Shown here: positions 1 through 7,936 of the stretch, in pieces
How the letters are laid out: each line of letters begins with the position of its first letter
How positions within the stretch are numbered: position 1 is the first letter of the stretch
NCBI RefSeq assembly: GCF_024436375.1
Contig: NZ_JAFMZM010000002.1
Location: forward strand, 839,952 to 903,951
Source: Nocardioides astragali
Lineage (GTDB): Bacteria; Actinomycetota; Actinomycetes; Propionibacteriales; Nocardioidaceae
DNA: 64,000 nt
Direction: 5' to 3'
Notes under the pieces: generated by a model
Told to the model about the DNA's origin: nothing
What the model saw: the letters and a program-made list of their open reading frames with translations, nothing else
The model's database searches: none
Position numbers and translations under genes: made by a program

Positions 1-495
1 TTCGACGTCCAGGTCGGGCTCGCAGGAGAGGGAGAGCGCGAGCGACCCCCACTCACACAGCAGGTCGCCGCTGCGGCGCCGCACGCGCGGCGCCGCGTGC
101 TGCTCGCCTCGGCGCGGGTCGAAGTCGATCCTTGCCTCGACGGCACGGCCCTCGGCTGACAGGCGCCGCACCAGGACCGTGGCCGGCAGGAGGCGACCAG
201 CGACCTCGGCCACCATCCCCTCGGTCAGGGTGAGTCGCCCGCCGCCCACCTGCCAGGTGGTCTGGAGCGTCGCTGTGTGTGGCAGGTAGTGCCGAGTGAG
301 GACCGCTGCCGGTTCGGCCGGTCCTGCCTGGAAGGTTCCGGCGGCATGCCCGCCGACCAGCCGACCGAACACCGGTGGGCTGTCGAACCGGGGCGCGCAC
401 AGCCAGTCGATCGCGCCGTCGGACGAGACCAGGGCCGCGGTGCGCGTGTCCCCGAGAAGCCCGTAGTCCTCGATCGGACGCGGCTCGACGCGCAT
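1..495 (-). CDS. Glycoside hydrolase family 15 (glucoamylase/trehalase-like), N-terminal part, cut by window edge
   Basis: The ATG at 495 opens a frame that runs off the left edge without a stop, giving 165 residues. The N-terminus reads IEDYGLLGDTRTAALV, then SSDGAIDWLCAPRFDSP, the hallmark opening of bacterial GH15 glucoamylase/trehalase-like proteins of about 600 residues. The catalytic (alpha/alpha)6 barrel lies outside the window, so substrate (trehalose, maltodextrin or other glucosides) cannot be judged. The start overlaps the stop of the upstream membrane-protein gene (ATGA), so it is the last visible gene of a minus-strand operon that begins near 2736. No signal peptide is seen, so the enzyme is probably cytoplasmic. 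Family call is firm; specificity is open. Confidence 0.88.
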   Translation of the reverse strand, partial: MRVEPRPIEDYGLLGDTRTAALVSSDGAIDWLCAPRFDSPPVFGRLVGGHAAGTFQAGPAEPAAVLTRHYLPHTATLQTTWQVGGGRLTLTEGMVAEVAGRLLPATVLVRRLSAEGRAVEARIDFDPRRGEQHAAPRVRRRSGDLLCEWGSLALSLSCEPDLDVE

Positions 496-971
496 CAGGA
501 GACCTCGAGAAGAACGCCCAGGACGGTGCCGTAGACGAGGTGGGCGATGATCGCGACGGCGGGCGTCTGGATGCCGTAGTTGAGGGCCAGCAGTCCCGGC
601 GGCTCCAGCACAGCCGTACTGGCCGGCCCTGCCCGCTCGGAGGCCATCCGGGGATGGACCCCGGGCAGGAGGGGCAGGATGGCGAGCAGCGCGATCGCGA
701 CGTGGAGCATCCCGAGCAGCGCCCCGAGCCACCACGTGGCGCGACCGAGCTGTGCGAATGCCGCCGCATATCCCAGTGCGAAGGCTTGTCCCACGAACAG
801 GTGGATGAAGAATCCGGCGACCCGTGCTCGGTCGGGATCTTCGGTGAGCAGCGTTCCCAGCACCAGCGGCAGGTCGAGGCGGGTCAGTCCCGCGAGCTGC
901 GCGGTGATCATCACCGCGGTCAGCGCAGTGGTGGCGAGCAGCCCGAACAGCGCCCAACCGGACCAGTCCAT
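495..971 (-). CDS. Four-segment integral membrane protein, function unknown
   Basis: This is a 158-residue protein starting MDWSGWALFGLLATTAL. It has about four hydrophobic stretches: residues 4-25, 48-70, 75-100 and a C-terminal one ending in VYGTVLGVLLEVS. I do not recognise a named family. The chosen ATG lies one base after the transaldolase stop, and the stop overlaps the next start (ATGA), so it is translationally coupled on both sides. Longer reading upstream would run inside tal and gives low-complexity sequence. The position between transaldolase and a GH15 enzyme suggests a partner role in the same sugar or stress operon, which is inference only. Confidence 0.75.
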   Translation of the reverse strand: MDWSGWALFGLLATTALTAVMITAQLAGLTRLDLPLVLGTLLTEDPDRARVAGFFIHLFVGQAFALGYAAAFAQLGRATWWLGALLGMLHVAIALLAILPLLPGVHPRMASERAGPASTAVLEPPGLLALNYGIQTPAVAIIAHLVYGTVLGVLLEVS

Positions 972-972
972 C

Positions 973-2118
973 TCAGATCCGGTCGAGCTGGTGAACCTTG
1001 GCGTCCAGCATCTCGAGCACGCCTTGGTAGGAGCGTCGGAACTTCTCCACTCCCTGCTGCTCCACCCCCAGGCCCACATCGTCGAGGTCGATGTGGAGGT
1101 CGGCCAACCGACGGACGACGTCGCGGGCCTCCTCCGCGCCGGTGTCGACGGTGCGAGCCACGACCCCGTGGTCCTCGAACTGATCGACGGTGGCCTCGGC
1201 AAGGGTGGTGATGGTCCGTGGGCCGATCAGCTCGTCGACGTAGTCGGTGTCGCGGAGTCCGGGGTCCTTGGGTGACGTGGAGGCCCACAGCGGCAGCTGC
1301 GGATGTGCGCCGAGCGTGGCCAGGCGCTCCCACCTGCTGCCGCAGTGACAATCCTGGAACATCTGGTAGGCGAGCTTGGCCTGCGCAACGGCGGCACGAC
1401 CACGTAGTGCCGCGGCACTCGCTCCTCGGTGTGCCTCGAGCCGTCGGTCGACCTCGGTGTCGACGCGGCTCACGAAGAACGAGGCGACAGAGTGGACCTG
1501 CGCCGGGTCGCCACCGGTCGTGACGAACGACTCCAGCCCGGCGAGGTAGGCGTCGATGACCTCGGCGTAGCGGCTCAGGGAGAAGATCAACGTGACGGTG
1601 ATGTTGCGCCCCTCCGCAGTCATCGCCTCGATCGCGGGCACACCCTGGGCAGTGGCCGGGATCTTCACCATCAGGTTGGGCTCGTCGATGCGCTGGTGCA
1701 GGCGTCGCGCCGCTCGGATCGTCCTTTCGGTGTCGCCGGCCAGGTCTGGGGCGACCTCGACGGACACGAAGCCGTCCATGCCGCCGGCGTCGTCGTGGAC
1801 CGGCCGCAGGACGGCACAGGCAGCCGAGACGTCGGAGGCGACCAGCTCCCAGTAGGCCTCCACGGTCGAACGGCCCGCTGTGACGAGGGAGGCGAACTGC
1901 TCGTCGTACTCGTCCGAGGACTCGATCGCCTTGGCCACGATGGTCGGGTTTGCCGTCACCCCGCGGATCCCGTCCGCGACCAAGTGAGCGAGGCGGCCGT
2001 TGCTGAGGTCCTCGCGGGTGAGGTTGTCCAGCCACGGGCTCTGGCCCTGCTCGGCGTGAAGCTGCTGAAGTTGGCTCATGGTGGTGTGGTCAATAGAGTC
2101 ATGTCTGGTTGGTGTCAT
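973..2118 (-). CDS. tal: Transaldolase
   Basis: Transaldolase of the pentose phosphate pathway moves a dihydroxyacetone unit between sedoheptulose-7-P and glyceraldehyde-3-P in the cytoplasm. The sequence shows the family pattern: SPWLDNLTRE near the start, GVTANPTIVAKAI, and the Schiff-base lysine in NLMVKIPAT. Length (368 to 381 residues) matches the long actinobacterial type. Two starts are possible. The ATG at 2118 has AGAGG about nine bases upstream and overlaps the DksA-like gene by 20 bases; the ATG at 2079 gives the family's usual N-terminus (MSQLQQLHAEQ) but lacks a visible ribosome site. I list the first. It is in operon with the DksA-like gene above and the membrane protein below. 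It may be a second, stress-linked copy rather than the housekeeping one. Confidence 0.93.
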   Translation of the reverse strand: MTPTRHDSIDHTTMSQLQQLHAEQGQSPWLDNLTREDLSNGRLAHLVADGIRGVTANPTIVAKAIESSDEYDEQFASLVTAGRSTVEAYWELVASDVSAACAVLRPVHDDAGGMDGFVSVEVAPDLAGDTERTIRAARRLHQRIDEPNLMVKIPATAQGVPAIEAMTAEGRNITVTLIFSLSRYAEVIDAYLAGLESFVTTGGDPAQVHSVASFFVSRVDTEVDRRLEAHRGASAAALRGRAAVAQAKLAYQMFQDCHCGSRWERLATLGAHPQLPLWASTSPKDPGLRDTDYVDELIGPRTITTLAEATVDQFEDHGVVARTVDTGAEEARDVVRRLADLHIDLDDVGLGVEQQGVEKFRRSYQGVLEMLDAKVHQLDRI

Positions 2119-2575
2119 CGAACGCTGACCTCTTACCCGCGGCGCGCTGGCACGAACCGCACAGTGGTGCCATGGGCAGCGCGGTCAGCCGCTGGAGGGA
2201 CACCGGCTTTCCACAACCTTGGCAGCACCCGTAGGTGCCGTGCTCGATCCGACGTAGCGCGGAGTCGATGTCGGACAACACCGTCATGGCGCCGGCATTC
2301 AGCTTTGCGTGGACTTCCTTCCGCACGGTGCCGGCCACCGCCACAGGACGAGTGGCATCCAGCTGGATCAACTGGTTGATCCGGAATGTCCGCTGCTGCC
2401 TCAACTCGCCGCGCGCCGCCTCGACGAACTCAGAAGGCAATGCGCATGCGGGACCGTTGGCTCCGCCCCGTCCCTTGGGTCGTTGCCCACGCGGTTTCCT
2501 TCGACCCGGTTGGTCGAAGGAAACCGCGTCGATACCTCCGCGGCTGCGTGAGTACGGAGGAGAACAAGGAGCCAT
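2099..2575 (-). CDS. DksA/TraR-family zinc-finger protein
   Basis: The C-terminal 110 residues form a DksA/TraR-like unit: a helical stretch (SEFVEAARGELRQQR), then LRRIEHGTYGCCQGCGKPV and a second CGSC pair, making a four-cysteine zinc site. Such proteins bind the RNA polymerase secondary channel or act as small stress regulators. The start is uncertain. ATG 2575 has AGGA eight bases upstream and gives 158 residues, but its first 45 residues are basic, unconserved-looking and contain a perfect 18-bp hairpin (2489-2529). A shorter start (TTG 2440) would keep only the family domain. It lies 32 bases after the small 42-residue gene and overlaps transaldolase. Confidence 0.75.
   Translation of the reverse strand: MAPCSPPYSRSRGGIDAVSFDQPGRRKPRGQRPKGRGGANGPACALPSEFVEAARGELRQQRTFRINQLIQLDATRPVAVAGTVRKEVHAKLNAGAMTVLSDIDSALRRIEHGTYGCCQGCGKPVSLQRLTALPMAPLCGSCQRAAGKRSAFDDTNQT
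2489..2529. repeat. Perfect 18-bp inverted repeat with 5-base loop
   Basis: The left arm 2489-2506 (begins ACGCGGTTTCC) and the right arm 2512-2529 are exact reverse complements around CGGTT. It lies in the 5' part of the DksA-like reading frame, or just upstream of that gene if the shorter start is used. No T-run follows on either strand. It could be an attenuator-like mRNA hairpin, a cruciform/protein site or a small palindromic repeat element. Confidence 0.9.
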
Positions 2576-2607
2576 CACGCCGTTCCTGACCGTCGCGTTC
2601 ACGGTGA

Positions 2608-2736
2608 TCACCAATTGGCGGGAGGGTCGCTGGCCGGGAACGACTGCAGGCCCCATTCGTCGACAATGTCCCAGTCCGCGCCAACGGCAGGCACGACAGG
2701 CGACGGGATCGGCGGTCGGTCGGAAACCAGCGTCAT
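2608..2736 (-). CDS. Small 42-residue protein with conserved SFPASDPPANW tail
   Basis: The ATG at 2736 is preceded by AAGGA six bases upstream, a strong site for this genome. The product has a proline-rich N-terminus, DIVDEWGLQ, and ends QSFPASDPPANW. This tail, with SFPASDPP near the end, is one I associate with very short conserved actinobacterial hypothetical proteins; no function is known to me. It is the first gene of the minus-strand series that continues with the DksA-like gene, transaldolase, membrane protein and GH15 enzyme. A longer in-frame start upstream (2835) lacks a ribosome site and adds unlikely sequence. It is easily missed by gene callers. Confidence 0.7.
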   Translation of the reverse strand: MTLVSDRPPIPSPVVPAVGADWDIVDEWGLQSFPASDPPANW

Positions 2737-3106
2737 GGGAGTTCCTTGGAAGAGGTGGCCCGGGCACGGCCACTGAATGAGTTCCTCCATCGTGGCTGTC
2801 CAGGACGTCGTCCTGCATGGGTGTGGACCGGTCAAGTCCGAGGCCCTTCGTTGCTTGGCCTCGGCAGACTTGCCCTGGGAAAGCGACGGGATCAGCTATG
2901 ACCACGGGATGCCGGGTTGACAGTGGGAAGCCGAGCCGCTGCGCGCGAGAGAGTCGAGTGTGGGCACACGAATCTGCCCGCCCTCGGCAACGAAGTCACG
3001 AGGTTGTCGACCGATCTGTGGCGGTGATCGCGGGCTTCGAGGCGCGCACAGTGGCGATGACGAGATCTAGATCAGAGCTCGCTTTGACACCCTTGAGGAG
3101 TCTCCG
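2737..3106. other. Intergenic region between divergent operons
   Basis: About 370 bases separate the minus-strand series starting at 2736 from the plus-strand doxX-like gene. I see no convincing gene. There is a CCGAGGCC/GGCCTCGG inverted repeat (2838-2845 and 2857-2864). A strong GAGGAG ribosome site near 3094-3099 serves the 3107 start. The region should hold two divergent promoters, but I cannot place -10 and -35 elements with confidence. Confidence 0.5.
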
Positions 3107-3526
3107 ATGGCCGCGACGACCACCCCTGCCCATACTGCGCCGACCCAGGTCGGAGCCGATCGCGCCTTCCTGCTGCTGCGCACCGTGTTCACGATCGCGC
3201 CGATCGCCTTCGGCCTGGACAAGTTCGCCAGCCTGCTCACCGACTGGGAGCACTACCTCGCACCCTGGATCAACGACCTCGTCCCCGGCACCGCCCACCA
3301 AGCGATGTTGGCCGTCGGCGTCATCGAAGTTGTGGCCGGGGTCGCCGTCGCCGTCGCGCCTCGCTACGGCGCCCTCTTGGTGGCCGGGTGGCTGGCGGGA
3401 ATCATCGTCAACCTCGTGTCGCTGGGCGACTACTACGACGTCGCCCTGCGCGACTTCGGCCTCCTTGTAGCCGCTGTGGCCCTGGCCGCGCTCGCCGCCG
3501 ACCGCCGCGACAAGGCCCCGGCGTGA
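3107..3526 (+). CDS. DoxX-family membrane protein
   Basis: This is a 139-residue protein with four hydrophobic segments and the DoxX-like opening FLLLRTVFTIAPIAFGLDKFASLL, quoted here only as its start motif IAPIAFGLDKF. DoxX-like proteins are small membrane subunits linked to quinol or thiol redox chemistry and oxidative stress. GAGGAG stands seven bases before the ATG. The stop overlaps a GTG that starts the FolE-like stub (GTGA), so the two are coupled. It heads a plus-strand group with a ferredoxin reductase-like enzyme, which supports a redox role. Substrate unknown. Confidence 0.82.
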   Translation: MAATTTPAHTAPTQVGADRAFLLLRTVFTIAPIAFGLDKFASLLTDWEHYLAPWINDLVPGTAHQAMLAVGVIEVVAGVAVAVAPRYGALLVAGWLAGIIVNLVSLGDYYDVALRDFGLLVAAVALAALAADRRDKAPA

Positions 3527-3837
3527 CCAGCGCCGCCTTGTCCCCGGACGGATCTATTGCCCGAGGTTGGCGCCCGCGCATTGCACAACCGCACCCGGAT
3601 GTCGACCAGGGTGCGGCCGAGATGACGGCTGCCAACCTTCTCACCGCCCTCGGCCTGGACCTCAGTGACGAGAACCTGGTGGAGACTCCCAGGCGAATGG
3701 CGCAGGCCCTGATCGAGATGACCAACGGGCCCGACTTCGAGCTCACCACCTTCCCCAACGAGGAGGACCATGACGAGCTGGTTCTGGTCCAGGACATTCC
3801 CCTTCAGTTCCTCGCCCTCACCAGGAGAACAGCATGA
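3523..3837 (+). pseudogene. Truncated GTP cyclohydrolase I (FolE) N-terminal stub
   Basis: Translation from GTG 3523 gives 104 residues. Residues about 25-95 match the start of GTP cyclohydrolase I: a helix with LLTALGLDLSDENL, then ETPRRMAQALIEM, then DELVLVQDIP. In the family this is followed by a Cys-Glu-His-His zinc motif and the catalytic barrel. Here it ends after DIPLQFLALTRR and the next gene starts inside its last codons (ATGA). All metal and catalytic residues are therefore absent. It is either a 3' deletion relic or a retained N-terminal domain. The coupling on both sides suggests it is still translated. Confidence 0.75.
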
Positions 3838-5030
3838 ACGTCGTCGTGATCGGAGCCGGACTCGCCGGCGCAAGCGCGGTCGAGGAAGTCCGCAATCTGG
3901 GATACAGCGAGGACATCACCCTCATCGGCGCCGAGTCCCACCTGCCCTACGAGCGCCCTCCGCTGTCCAAGGGAATCCTACTCGGATCTGCTGAACCCTC
4001 CTCGGTGTTCGTCCACGATGCCCAGTGGTATGCCGATCAGCAGGTCGACGTACTCACCGGCACCACGGTCACCGGCATCGACCTGGACACGTGCCATGTC
4101 ACGGTCACGGGCGGACAGATCTCCTATGACCGGCTGCTGCTGGCCACCGGCGCCACCCCACGGCGTCTTCCCCTGCCCGGCCATGCGGGAGCCGATGTCG
4201 TCCATCTCCGCACCCTCGACGACGCGCTGGCCCTCAGGGCTCGGCTCGCGGGCCACGTCTTGATCGTCGGCGCGGGGTGGATCGGTCTCGAGGTCGCGGC
4301 CGCAGCCCGGCACGCCGGAGCGACAGTCACCGTGGTCGAGAACGCAACCCTTCCGCTCGTTCGCGTGCTCGGACCGGAGGTCGCGCCCCTCTTCGCCGAT
4401 CTCCACCGCGACCACGGCGTCGACCTGCGCCTCGCAACAGCTGTCGCGGCGATGGTGCCCACCCAACAAGCGACCAAGGTCCGCCTCTCAGACGGTCACA
4501 CGTTGGTCGCGGACCTGATCCTCGTCGGCATCGGCGCCCAACCCGACGACCAGCTGGCGGCGGCGGGCGGCCTGGCCACGGACAACGGCGTCCTGGTTGA
4601 CGCCCGCCTCCGCAGCTCTGACCCGCACGTCTACGCCGCGGGCGACGTCGCCAACCACGACCATCCGCTCATCGGTCGGATCCGCGTCGAACACTGGGAC
4701 TCCGCCATCCACCAGGGCCGCCACGCAGCCCGCGCGATGCTCGGCAGCGACGCGCCCTACATGCGACAGCCCTACTTCTTCACCGACCAGTACGACCTCG
4801 GCATGGAGTACGTCGGCCACGTCGGACCCGACGGCTATGACGAAGTCGTGATCCGCGGCGACCTCGCCAGCCGCGTCATCACCGCGTTCTGGATCCGGCA
4901 CAACCAGATCGTCGCCGGCATGCACGTCAACGACTGGGAATCCATCGACACCATCCGAACCTGGGTCGGCCAAGAAGCAACAGGAAGATTCAGGAACGCA
5001 CGCATCGCCCTCGCCGACATCCGGGTCTGA
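3834..5030 (+). CDS. FAD-dependent ferredoxin reductase-like NAD(P)H oxidoreductase
   Basis: This 398-residue protein has the two dinucleotide folds of the putidaredoxin/rhodocoxin reductase family. The FAD site is VIGAGLAGASAVE at residues 4-16, the NAD(P)H site VLIVGAGWIGLEVA near 141-154, and the second FAD motif VYAAGDVANH near 263. It would pass electrons from NAD(P)H to a [2Fe-2S] ferredoxin or another acceptor. No ferredoxin or P450 gene is nearby, so the partner is unknown. It overlaps the folE stub by four bases (ATGA) and ends the doxX-like operon. The C-terminal reductase domain looks complete. Confidence 0.88.
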   Translation: MNVVVIGAGLAGASAVEEVRNLGYSEDITLIGAESHLPYERPPLSKGILLGSAEPSSVFVHDAQWYADQQVDVLTGTTVTGIDLDTCHVTVTGGQISYDRLLLATGATPRRLPLPGHAGADVVHLRTLDDALALRARLAGHVLIVGAGWIGLEVAAAARHAGATVTVVENATLPLVRVLGPEVAPLFADLHRDHGVDLRLATAVAAMVPTQQATKVRLSDGHTLVADLILVGIGAQPDDQLAAAGGLATDNGVLVDARLRSSDPHVYAAGDVANHDHPLIGRIRVEHWDSAIHQGRHAARAMLGSDAPYMRQPYFFTDQYDLGMEYVGHVGPDGYDEVVIRGDLASRVITAFWIRHNQIVAGMHVNDWESIDTIRTWVGQEATGRFRNARIALADIRV

Positions 5031-5259
5031 GCACGGTGCCGCGTCGCAACACGAGCCGCCAGCAGGCCCGGGCGTCGGTCACGGCCGCCTGACAGACGGC
5101 GACCGCGGATGCAGATTCCGTCGGTCCGCGGCCGGGGCCTGATTCTTCGTACCTTCCGAATAGACGTCGGCCAGGCAGGCGGCCACCCGCCGGAGAGACC
5201 AGCGTGATCGCCCTGGCTCGCATGCTGGAGCCAGGCCTGAGCGAAAGGGCAGTGCTGAG

Positions 5260-6231
5260 ATGCCCACTGTTGTCGTCACGGGGGCCAGCGCAGGCGTGGG
5301 CCGGGCGGTGGTCCGGGCCTTCGCCGAACGGGGCGCCGACGTGGCGCTCCTTGCCCGCGGCCGCGACGGCTTGGAGTCTGCGGCCAGGGAGGTCGAAGCC
5401 CTTGGCCGGCGGGCGCTGGTCATCCGCGCGGACGTCGCCGACGCCGACGCCGTCGAGGCTGCTGCTGCAACGACCGAAGCCCAACTGGGACCGATCGACG
5501 TCTGGATCAACAACGCCATGGTGTCGGTCTTCTCACCCGTTCAGGATCTGACAGCCGCAGAAGTCCGCCGAGTCACCGAAGTCTCCTACCTCGGCTACGT
5601 GCACGGCACGCTGTCCGCGCTGCGCCGGATGCGACCCCGCGATCGCGGCACCATCGTGCAAGTCGGCTCGGCCCTTGCTCACCGGGCAATCCCCCTGCAA
5701 GCGCCCTACTGCGGCGCCAAGCACGCCATCGAAGGGTTCACCGAGTCCCTGCGGTGCGAACTGCTGCATGACCACACCCGGGTGCGGGTGACCATGGTGC
5801 AGCTCCCGGCGATCAACACGCCACAGTTCTCATGGGTCCGCAGCCGGCTCCCAGGCCATCCCCAACCCGTGCCACCGATCTACCAACCCGAGGTCGCAGC
5901 CGAAGCAGTGCTGTGGGCGGCAAAGCATGCGCCCAAGGAGCTCAAAGTCGGAAGATCCACAGTGTTCGCGCTGACCGCCAACCGCATCAGCGCCGGACTG
6001 ATTGACCACTACTTGGCTCACACCGGCTATGACGGCCAGCAATTGGCCGAACCAGTCGACCCGGGCCGACGCGACAACCTCTGGGATCCGGGCGCAGGTG
6101 ACCCTGGTGCCCACGGTCGCTTCGATGATCGGGCCCTGAGCTCGAGCGGGCAGCTCACCGCACGTAAGGCCGCAGGAACGCTCGCCAGTCAGTTCGTCGA
6201 CGCGGTATCTAGGAGGCGACCGAGTCCATGA
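5260..6231 (+). CDS. Short-chain dehydrogenase/reductase (SDR)
   Basis: This is a 323-residue classical SDR. It shows TGASAGVGRAV for NAD(P) binding near residue 6, the NNA motif at INNAMV, and the active-site pair Tyr-x-x-x-Lys in YCGAKHAIEG preceded by a serine (VGSALAH). The C-terminal 100 residues extend beyond the core fold (LIDHYLAHTGYDGQQ) as in a long actinobacterial subgroup often found near stress genes. Substrate is unknown. The ATG has AAAGG about twelve bases upstream. The 229-base gap before it contains an 8-bp hairpin (5212-5235), so it likely has its own promoter. Confidence 0.88.
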   Translation: MPTVVVTGASAGVGRAVVRAFAERGADVALLARGRDGLESAAREVEALGRRALVIRADVADADAVEAAAATTEAQLGPIDVWINNAMVSVFSPVQDLTAAEVRRVTEVSYLGYVHGTLSALRRMRPRDRGTIVQVGSALAHRAIPLQAPYCGAKHAIEGFTESLRCELLHDHTRVRVTMVQLPAINTPQFSWVRSRLPGHPQPVPPIYQPEVAAEAVLWAAKHAPKELKVGRSTVFALTANRISAGLIDHYLAHTGYDGQQLAEPVDPGRRDNLWDPGAGDPGAHGRFDDRALSSSGQLTARKAAGTLASQFVDAVSRRRPSP

Positions 6232-6252
6232 ACGAAGATCGCGTCCTTGACG

Positions 6253-7089
6253 TCAGCGGACCACCGCGACTGGACAGCGGGCGGAGTGCAGCACGTGATG
6301 ACTGACCGATCCGAGCAGAAGGCTGCTGAACCCGCTGCGTCCGCGCGATCCGGTCACGACGAGCGAGGCGTTTGCGGACATATCGGTCAGCGCCAGTGCA
6401 GGGCGTACGGCGATCGTGTCCATCTCGAGCGCCACGGTGGGGTGTTCTGCGCGCAGGTCCTCCACGTACTCGGCCAGCGCCGCCTCCGCGGCCAGTGAGC
6501 GTTTGGCGAGCTGGCGCGGCAACTGCCCGCGCCCATCCAAGTTGATGCGTCCGGGCTTCCAGGCGTACAACGCGACCACAGACTCATTGGTGAGGCTGGC
6601 TCGACGGCAGGCGAACTCGAGCGCCGCGTGGCTCTCCTCGGAACCGTCGACTCCGACGACGATGCGTGTTGCCTCCGGGCGCTCAGCGGCTCGTACGACG
6701 ACCACCGGGCAGGGCGCGTGTCTGGCCAGGTGCTGGCTGACAGACCCCCGCACTGTCTCGGCCGCCCATCCGTGCCCCTGGCTTCCGACGACCAGCATGA
6801 TCGCATCGACGGCTTCGCGCATCAGCACGGCCGTCACGGCTCCTGGATGCAGCTCGGCCGCGCCCGTGACCGCTGCTGCGGCTAGGACCGCGTCCACCTG
6901 TGCAAGCATCGCCTCATCTGCAGCCAGATCTTGGTCGACCTCTTGTGAACCATCTTCGCGGTCCACGATCACTGCGCGAACGGTGTCGCCCTCCAGCGAG
7001 GCTGTCTCAGCGGCCCACTGGAGCGCGGCCTCGGCATCGGGTGAGCCGTCGTAACCCACGAGTATGGTCCCAGTGCTTGGACGCAGCAT
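6253..7089 (-). CDS. Tandem universal stress protein (two UspA domains)
   Basis: This 278-residue protein has two UspA domains. Each carries the ATP-binding signature G-x2-G-x9-GS: GSQGHGWAAETVRGS in the first and GSRGRSGFSSLLLGS in the second. The N-terminal strand motif ILVGYDGSPDAE and its counterpart IVVGVDGSEESH are both present. Such tandem proteins accumulate under hypoxia, stasis or oxidative stress in actinobacteria; exact action is usually unknown. The ATG at 7089 has AGGAG seven bases upstream; a longer frame to 7227 lacks that support. It converges with the SDR gene, 21 bases away. Confidence 0.93.
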   Translation of the reverse strand: MLRPSTGTILVGYDGSPDAEAALQWAAETASLEGDTVRAVIVDREDGSQEVDQDLAADEAMLAQVDAVLAAAAVTGAAELHPGAVTAVLMREAVDAIMLVVGSQGHGWAAETVRGSVSQHLARHAPCPVVVVRAAERPEATRIVVGVDGSEESHAALEFACRRASLTNESVVALYAWKPGRINLDGRGQLPRQLAKRSLAAEAALAEYVEDLRAEHPTVALEMDTIAVRPALALTDMSANASLVVTGSRGRSGFSSLLLGSVSHHVLHSARCPVAVVR

Positions 7090-7343
7090 CTCGAATCTCC
7101 TGACTTCGACGCGGGCCGGGGTTTGTCCGATTGCTACCGACTCTGTCGCCTGCGGCCATTGGCGAGTAGGCGGTCCAACGGACAACGTGCGTCGTGCGTT
7201 CTTGCCGGTCGACGGCAAGATGGTCAACCGGGACCCGTTCCAGCCAGTCCGCGAACGCTGCCGGTTCCGTCTCTCCAGTCAGTCGTGTGCCCCCGCGGGA
7301 AGTGGTGGGATCGACATCGCTCGCAGCCAGCGTCGGCGCGGTG

Positions 7344-7892
7344 TCAGCTTGGTCGGGCAGGTAGGTCGTAGTGCAGCCCGTCGGCAGTAACACGGGCTCC
7401 GCTTGCCGGGGGATGCTCGGTCAGCTTGCCGTCGTGACTCAGGTGGTGCACCGGCAGCTGGTGGAGCAACACCACGACGTCTGCGATGAGTCTGCGGTGG
7501 CAGCGCTACCACAGCGACTCGCTGCACATGATCGCGACCCGGTCGTCGCGACGCGTCGAGACGTGGGCGAGGAGGTCGACGACCGCGGCCCCGAACTCCT
7601 CGGTGCGGGTGTGCGCGGCATAGCCCCGGAACGCCTCCACCTGCCACCACGGGTCGGAGCCTGCGGCATCGCGGGGGACCCGGCGACGGCCGCCCAGCCG
7701 AGGCTCCCATCGGTATGCGATGCCGGACGCAGGCATCCACTGCTCGAGCTCGTCCTGGGCCATGTGGGCGTGGCGCCTGCTGCCGGGAAAGCGTCGCACG
7801 TCTACGACCAGGCCTACCCCGGCAGACACCAACAGCTCGACGAGCCGTGATTGGGAGGCCTCGCCGTGCCCGAGAGTCAGCAAGGTGGTCAT
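7344..7892 (-). pseudogene. DUF488-family protein gene interrupted by an in-frame TAG
   Basis: From ATG 7892 the frame encodes TLGHGEASQSRLVELL, then DVRRFPGSRRHAHM, and runs to CSESLW at codon 128, typical of DUF488. Codon 129 (7508-7506) is TAG. Reading on in the same frame gives RCHRRLIADVVVLL and LPVHHL, the usual continuation of CSESLWWRCHRRLIAD, and ends at TGA 7346-7344. A single-base change TGG to TAG explains the break. As it stands it would make a 128-residue product without the conserved C-terminus. It follows a small membrane-protein gene on the same strand. A sequencing error is the alternative. Confidence 0.8.
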
Positions 7893-7936
7893 GCGTCCGC
7901 GCCTCCTGCTGCCGGACTCGTTCGTCTGGGTCGTGG

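Noticed and set aside
2817..3470. Plus-strand frame covering the region before and through the DoxX-like gene
   Set aside because: It is rich in Arg/Ser/Pro and out of frame with the clear DoxX-like protein.
7007..7393. Minus-strand frame between the USP and DUF488 genes
   Set aside because: It overlaps both the USP start and the DUF488 tail, has no ribosome site and no recognisable pattern; the 254-base gap is better seen as non-coding.
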